Shown here piece after piece: positions 7,420 to 11,171 of a DNA stretch of 11,171 nucleotides (position 1 is its first letter; each line of letters begins with the position of its first letter). This DNA is from JBBDRV01 sp040905285 (GTDB lineage Bacteria > Bacteroidota > Rhodothermia > Balneolales > Balneolaceae). The translations under genes were made by a program, and so were the position numbers. Below the pieces are notes generated by a model, which was not told the DNA's origin, searched no databases, and saw only the letters and a program-made list of their open reading frames with translations. The stretch is from contig JBBDRV010000035.1 of NCBI GenBank assembly GCA_040905285.1, positions 1 through 11,171 of the forward strand. Reading direction: 5' to 3'.

Positions 7420-8285
7420 TACCTGTTGTTTCGTTCTTCATAAAGGTCAAAATCGCGGATCAGGGAACTGAAAAAAGACTCATCCTGCAAATACGAGCGG
7501 CTTTCTATTCCCGTGACAGGCTGTATTTTCTGTACAGAATTCGTCAGCCAGACCAGGTCGGCCTGCTCCAGCTCTTCAGGTCTGAACCGGCCTTCCTCAA
7601 TCGGGTAATCCGGCCGGCGTGAAAGCAGATCCAGCATAATCTTTCTGGTGATGCCCGGCAAAATATCACACGTTTCCGACGGGGTGTAAATAATGCCCCC
7701 TTTTTTCCAGAATACATTTGCTATGGCCGTTTCAGCGACAAATCCGTCCACTGTCAGCATCAGGGCATCATCGAACCCTTTATAGCGAGCTTCACGCCAC
7801 CCTTTCATATAGTGAAGGGTATTGGACAGTTTCAGTTCTGCAGGACGGCTGGAGGTGGGAACGACAGTAACGTTCACCCGGGCCAGTCGACAGGTCCCTT
7901 TTCCATTCCCGACAGGATCTGCTGTAATCGTCATATTTACCTGTTCACCCTGCAGTCTGCCATAACCCCTCCCACCTGCCAGTGATACCTGAATTCGTAT
8001 AAGAGCTTCGCTGTTCAGCAGCCCGTTCATGTCAAGAAGTTCACGCAGATTCTCCCGGATATCCGCCGGGTGATCCAGGAAACCCCTGGACATTCCCAGG
8101 TAGTCCATGCCCTTGCCCAGTCTTTCCAGATGCAGGTCCAGATGCAAGAAACGGCCCCGGCTGGATCGAAAGGTTTCAAAACATCCGGCTCCGTACATCA
8201 AGCCCCTGGATTCTGCGGCAAATACCGGTGTGCCGTCACTGATAAACTGACCGTTCACCCAGATATGTCGTTCAGAGTTGTTCAT
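7419..8285 (-). CDS. pabC: Class IV PLP-dependent enzyme, probable aminodeoxychorismate lyase (PabC)
   Basis: A 288-residue fold-type IV PLP protein. Visible features are GLMYGAGCFETFR (28-40), typical of PabC-like N-terminal domains; Lys152 in LKLSNTLHYMKG as the likely Schiff-base lysine; AETAIANVFW (184-193) with the Glu that contacts the PLP nitrogen; and the phosphate-binding LPGITRKIMLDL (209-220). PabC releases pyruvate from aminodeoxychorismate to give 4-aminobenzoate for folate. Branched-chain and D-amino-acid aminotransferases share these motifs, so the assignment rests mainly on the directly overlapping folC gene downstream. The start ATG lies 14 nt inside the end of the tlpA-like gene (CATGAACAACTCTGA), and the stop overlaps the folC start by one base. 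Confidence 0.8.
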   Translation of the reverse strand: MNNSERHIWVNGQFISDGTPVFAAESRGLMYGAGCFETFRSSRGRFLHLDLHLERLGKGMDYLGMSRGFLDHPADIRENLRELLDMNGLLNSEALIRIQVSLAGGRGYGRLQGEQVNMTITADPVGNGKGTCRLARVNVTVVPTSSRPAELKLSNTLHYMKGWREARYKGFDDALMLTVDGFVAETAIANVFWKKGGIIYTPSETCDILPGITRKIMLDLLSRRPDYPIEEGRFRPEELEQADLVWLTNSVQKIQPVTGIESRSYLQDESFFSSLIRDFDLYEERNNR

Positions 8286-8811
8286 GATTCAGCAGGGCTT
8301 CAATTTTCTTTGTCAGTGATCCCTGATCCTCTCCTATCTGGAGATCGGCGAAACGGCCAGTGCGGTCAATCAGAATCTGGGAAGGGACACCGGGTACCTG
8401 CAGATCATGATAAAAAGACGTCCCGTCCACATAGATAAAATTATTCCTTTCATTCCTGATATATTCCCGGACCATATCGTCGTCATCTCTTACTGCCGCA
8501 GCAATAACAACCAGCTCCTGATCCCGCTGCTCCAGTTCATGAAGAAAATGATGGACATCTTTCGATTTTTCAGACCAGGTGGCCCAAAAGTTTACAATGA
8601 CCACATTCCCCTTGAAAGCAGAAAGGCGGACAGAGCCGGTTTCAGCTGCAAGCGACAGAACCGTTTCATTCAGATCTGCCGCTTCAATGTTTTCCCTGAA
8701 GGTTTTCTCCTGATTCCGGTGATACCTGATCGTTCCGTATAAAATCACCACAACAGTAAAAACCGCACAGACAGTGATGAACAGATTAAAATATTTTGGA
8801 TCCAGTTTCAT
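8272..8811 (-). CDS. Membrane-anchored TlpA/ResA-like thioredoxin-fold protein lacking CxxC
   Basis: A 179-residue protein with one N-terminal membrane segment (about residues 8-27), a short linker and a thioredoxin-like domain expected in the periplasm. The core NFWATW (74-79) is normally followed by CxxC, but here it reads SEKS: both redox cysteines are serine (Ser80, Ser83). The cis-proline motif is intact in GVPSQILIDRTG (Pro143). The only cysteine in the protein, Cys15, lies in the membrane segment. A thiol-disulfide oxidoreductase reaction is therefore unlikely; a chaperone, binding or scaffold role is possible. The gene overlaps pabC by 14 nt and follows ispG after a 120-nt leader. Partner and substrate are unknown. 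Confidence 0.85.
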   Translation of the reverse strand: MKLDPKYFNLFITVCAVFTVVVILYGTIRYHRNQEKTFRENIEAADLNETVLSLAAETGSVRLSAFKGNVVIVNFWATWSEKSKDVHHFLHELEQRDQELVVIAAAVRDDDDMVREYIRNERNNFIYVDGTSFYHDLQVPGVPSQILIDRTGRFADLQIGEDQGSLTKKIEALLNHEQL

Positions 8812-8931
8812 ACCGGGCCGTGAACTTTTTAAATCGTTGCAGCCGGGGAACGGGGAAACCCCGCCTGGGACAGGAGCTGAGACGGGAATTCCGGCAGCCG
8901 CAGACAGCAGCTGGCAGTCAGTGGAATAACG
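8812..8931 (-). other. Leader between ispG and the tlpA-like gene with a GC-rich hairpin
   Basis: This 120-nt gap is the longest in the minus-strand cluster. It contains a perfect 5-bp hairpin CGGGGAAACCCCG at 8851-8863, next to a heptamer CGGGGAA present twice in tandem (8844-8857). No T-tract follows on the minus strand, so it is not a clear terminator, and no Shine-Dalgarno sequence precedes the tlpA-like ATG. It may hold an internal promoter or a processing site; nothing here decides which. Confidence 0.35.
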
Positions 8932-10191
8932 TTATTCACCTGTATGGCTTTCAGAAAACTGCTGTTCGCCGTATTCAAGCCGTCCGTACGTTCTTGCTAC
9001 GTAATTATCCAGTATGTCCATAAACGCTTCACCTATTCCATCACCGCGCAATGTGACAAAATGGTCCCCGTCAACATAGACCGGGGCTTTGGGTTCCTCA
9101 AATGTACCCGGCAGGGAAATTCCTATATTGGCCTGCCTGGACTCGCCGGGTCCATTCACCACGCATCCCATCACAGCAACATCCATGTCCTCCACACCCG
9201 GATAGATTTTTTTCCATTCAGGCATTTTTCTGACGACGTATTGCTGGATATCATCTGCCAGTTCCTGGAAGTAGGTGCTCTGGGTTCTTCCGCAGCCGGG
9301 GCAGGATGTAACCTGCGGAATAAAACTGCGGACACCCAGCGACTGCAGTATCTGCTGGGAAACCCGCACTTCTTCTGCCCTGTCCGCGCCCGGGGCCGGA
9401 GTCAGGGAAACCCGGATTGTATCACCGATTCCTTTTTGCAACAGCACGGCAAGTGCCACGGAACTGGATACAATTCCTTTTACCCCCATTCCGGCTTCTG
9501 TCAGTCCCAGATGAAGGGGATACGGCAGTTCTTTTGCTATACGCTGATACACACTGACCAGATCCTGTACCCCGGACAACTTGCAGCTGATGATGATCTT
9601 GTCAGCCGGCAGCCCGACATCTTCTGCAATTTCAGACGAACGCCTGGCACTTTCGACCATGGTATCGAGCATCACGTCCTCCGACGATTTCGGCTTCTGC
9701 AGGTTTTTGTTTTCATCCATCCGTTCAGCGAGCAGCTGCTGATCCAGGGATCCCCAGTTGACCCCAATCCGTACAGGCTTGTTATGGATGACCGCCTGTT
9801 CCACTATCGTACAAAAATTCCGGTCTCTCGACCGGGTGCCCGTATTCCCGGGATTGATTCGAAATTTTGACAGGGCCGCCGCCATATCGGGATACGCCGG
9901 TAAAAGCTTATGCCCGTTATAATGAAAATCGCCGATCACAGGCACATTCACCCCCCTTTTCAAAAGCTTCTCCCTGATATGAGGAACCGCCTTCGCTGCG
10001 GAGTCATTATTTACGGTGATGCGAACCAGTTCGGACCCCGCCCTGTACAGGTGTTCGATCTGGTCTGCCGTGGAACCGATATCAGCGGTGTCTGTGTTCG
10101 TCATCGACTGTACGACCACAGGTGAATGTCCACCGACGGCGACATCACCAACCATCACTTTTATCGATTTTCTACGCTCAACAGGTTTCAT
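8932..10191 (-). CDS. ispG: 4-hydroxy-3-methylbut-2-enyl diphosphate synthase, compact form
   Basis: A 419-residue cytoplasmic [4Fe-4S] enzyme that converts the cyclic diphosphate MEcPP to HMBPP, the penultimate step of the MEP isoprenoid pathway. The N-terminal TIM-barrel shows VQSMTNTDT (28-36) and GDFHYNGH (87-94), with the family motif RINPGNTG (111-118). The C-terminal Fe-S domain has Cys297 and Cys300 (SCPGCGR), Cys343 (MGCVVNGPGE) and the catalytic Glu350. It is longer than the E. coli enzyme (372) but has no large central inserted domain, the form with the insert being common in classical Bacteroidota, Chlorobi and plants. It follows the rhomboid gene after only 9 nt and lacks a visible Shine-Dalgarno sequence, suggesting one transcript. 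Confidence 0.97.
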   Translation of the reverse strand: MKPVERRKSIKVMVGDVAVGGHSPVVVQSMTNTDTADIGSTADQIEHLYRAGSELVRITVNNDSAAKAVPHIREKLLKRGVNVPVIGDFHYNGHKLLPAYPDMAAALSKFRINPGNTGTRSRDRNFCTIVEQAVIHNKPVRIGVNWGSLDQQLLAERMDENKNLQKPKSSEDVMLDTMVESARRSSEIAEDVGLPADKIIISCKLSGVQDLVSVYQRIAKELPYPLHLGLTEAGMGVKGIVSSSVALAVLLQKGIGDTIRVSLTPAPGADRAEEVRVSQQILQSLGVRSFIPQVTSCPGCGRTQSTYFQELADDIQQYVVRKMPEWKKIYPGVEDMDVAVMGCVVNGPGESRQANIGISLPGTFEEPKAPVYVDGDHFVTLRGDGIGEAFMDILDNYVARTYGRLEYGEQQFSESHTGE

Positions 10192-10200
10192 CGGCCCGGT

Positions 10201-11043
10201 TTAATTTCGCTTGCTTAATTCAAACAGTTTTTTCTTCTCTTCAGCTGTGAGTGCATCATATCCTTCCTTGGAAATTTTTTCAAGAATATCATCCAGCTCA
10301 TTTGATTCCTTTTCATCCATTATTTCAACGTCACTGACAGAATACATATTTTTATTCCGGGGCCGTTTTTCGGACGGCGGGCGGTACCAGAGACGTTCTA
10401 TACTGCGAACCAGAGAACTGAGGTCCGTACCGGTATAATGCATCCTGATCAGCAGATAACCTATTCCGGCCCCGCCCAGATGGACAATCCGCGCTACATT
10501 ATCTGCCGCCCCGAGAAAAATCAGGTCAAACGCAATGAGCCCGGCTACCAGAAAACGAGCCTCGATGGGTGGTAACAACAGCAGCATGATAGGCGTTCTC
10601 GGGAACATGACAGCGAACGCGACCATAATACCGAATACAGCCCCTGAAGCTCCTATTACATAGTTGGATCCGAAAAGCATGGCAAGGCCCACATTCAGAA
10701 TTGCCCCACCGATACCCGAGCCGAAATAGAGAACCATAAAGGTGCGCGGACCAAGGTTCACTTCAACAGGACGCCCCATCCACCACAGCCACAGCATGTT
10801 AAATAACAGGTGAAAGCCACTGCCATGCAGGAACATGTAAGTAACAAACCGCCAGGGCTGTGTCAGCGCCACACTCCATTGAGGATCGAAAGCAAGAAGG
10901 TTGACCAGAACCTGGTTGAAGCCGCCGCCGCCAAGCGCCTGAAGGATAAAGACAGCGACATTGATACTGATGATTACCCGAATTGCTACAGGTATCCTCA
11001 TGTAGCCGCGTTTAAAAGCACTTCCAAATGAATCTTGATACAT
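10201..11043 (-). CDS. Rhomboid-family intramembrane serine protease
   Basis: A 280-residue polytopic membrane protease that cuts transmembrane substrates. It has WRFVTYMFLH in loop 1 (64-73), HLLFN with His78 and Asn82 (oxyanion-site residues of transmembrane segment 2), the nucleophile Ser133 in GASGAVFG, and the partner His188 in IVHLGGAGIGY. About six membrane segments span residues 20-200. A cytosolic tail of about 80 residues ends in a compact segment DDILEKISKEGYDALTAEEK, a C-terminal extension often seen on rhomboids of this lineage. The ATG at 11043 has one of the few clear Shine-Dalgarno sequences here, GAGGA at 11053-11057, spaced 9 nt. It follows another rhomboid gene closely and precedes ispG by 9 nt. 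Confidence 0.94.
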   Translation of the reverse strand: MYQDSFGSAFKRGYMRIPVAIRVIISINVAVFILQALGGGGFNQVLVNLLAFDPQWSVALTQPWRFVTYMFLHGSGFHLLFNMLWLWWMGRPVEVNLGPRTFMVLYFGSGIGGAILNVGLAMLFGSNYVIGASGAVFGIMVAFAVMFPRTPIMLLLLPPIEARFLVAGLIAFDLIFLGAADNVARIVHLGGAGIGYLLIRMHYTGTDLSSLVRSIERLWYRPPSEKRPRNKNMYSVSDVEIMDEKESNELDDILEKISKEGYDALTAEEKKKLFELSKRN

Positions 11044-11065
11044 AGTCAGCTGTCCTCAGTCGCTG

Positions 11066-11171
11066 TTAATACCGCTCTCCTTTCAGCCCCCAGTACCTGA
11101 TCAGTACATATCCTACAACCATTCCACCCAAATGGGCAAAATGAGCTATACCCGTCCTGGTTCCCGTAACA
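11066..11171 (-). CDS. Second rhomboid-family protease, C-terminal fragment only (cut by window edge)
   Basis: The minus strand reads 34 codons to a TAA at 11066-11068 and is open to the right edge. The sequence includes GIAHFAHLGGMVVGYVLI, the last membrane segment of a rhomboid protease, with the catalytic histidine in AHLGG, followed by a short basic end (RYWGLKGERY). The rest of the gene lies outside the window. It ends 22 nt before the start of the complete rhomboid, so the two are tandem genes in one operon; it lacks the long C-terminal tail of its neighbour. Too short to appear as a long open frame but the motif is clear. Confidence 0.85.
   Translation of the reverse strand, partial: VTGTRTGIAHFAHLGGMVVGYVLIRYWGLKGERY

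Noticed and set aside
8944..9870. A 308-codon open frame on the plus strand
   Set aside because: It is antisense to ispG, whose Fe-S cysteines and catalytic motifs are unmistakable; the plus-strand product shows no recognisable domain.

Overview
This window looks like core chromosome from a bacterium of the Bacteroidota/Balneolota/Rhodothermota (FCB) group. The clues are a Rho factor with a long low-complexity insert after its N-terminal helical domain, a candidate TAnnTTTG-type promoter in front of rho, two adjacent rhomboid protease genes, few visible Shine-Dalgarno sequences, and base composition near 50% G+C by eye. The phylum is an inference; a Balneolota/Rhodothermota-like lineage is favoured because IspG is the compact form rather than the long form usual in classical Bacteroidota.

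Layout, left to right. Positions 1-1530 (minus) hold most of a CrtO/PYROXD2-type FAD oxidoreductase whose C-terminus lies beyond the left edge. A 209-bp divergent spacer follows. Positions 1740-4370 (plus) hold a two-gene unit: a 67K-type SppA signal peptide peptidase and, with no gap, a YtnP-like metallo-beta-lactamase-fold hydrolase. This unit converges on rho (4445-6010, minus); the short gap contains a perfect 23-bp tandem duplication that includes the last codons and stop of rho.

From 6094 to the right edge every gene is on the minus strand. In transcription order they are: the tail of one rhomboid protease, a complete second rhomboid, ispG (non-mevalonate isoprenoid pathway), a membrane-anchored TlpA-like thioredoxin-fold protein without the CxxC cysteines, a class IV aminotransferase-fold enzyme most likely PabC (4-aminobenzoate formation), and folC (dihydrofolate/folylpolyglutamate synthase). 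The last three overlap and are probably translationally coupled. The pabC-folC pair makes a folate sub-module. rho follows folC after 83 bp and has its own candidate promoter.

I found no RNA gene, mobile element, CRISPR array, phage gene or defence system. No convincing new multi-gene system is visible. The points most worth a second look are the cysteine-less TlpA-like protein, the tandem duplication at the end of rho, and the lactonase-like enzyme fused in translation order to sppA.
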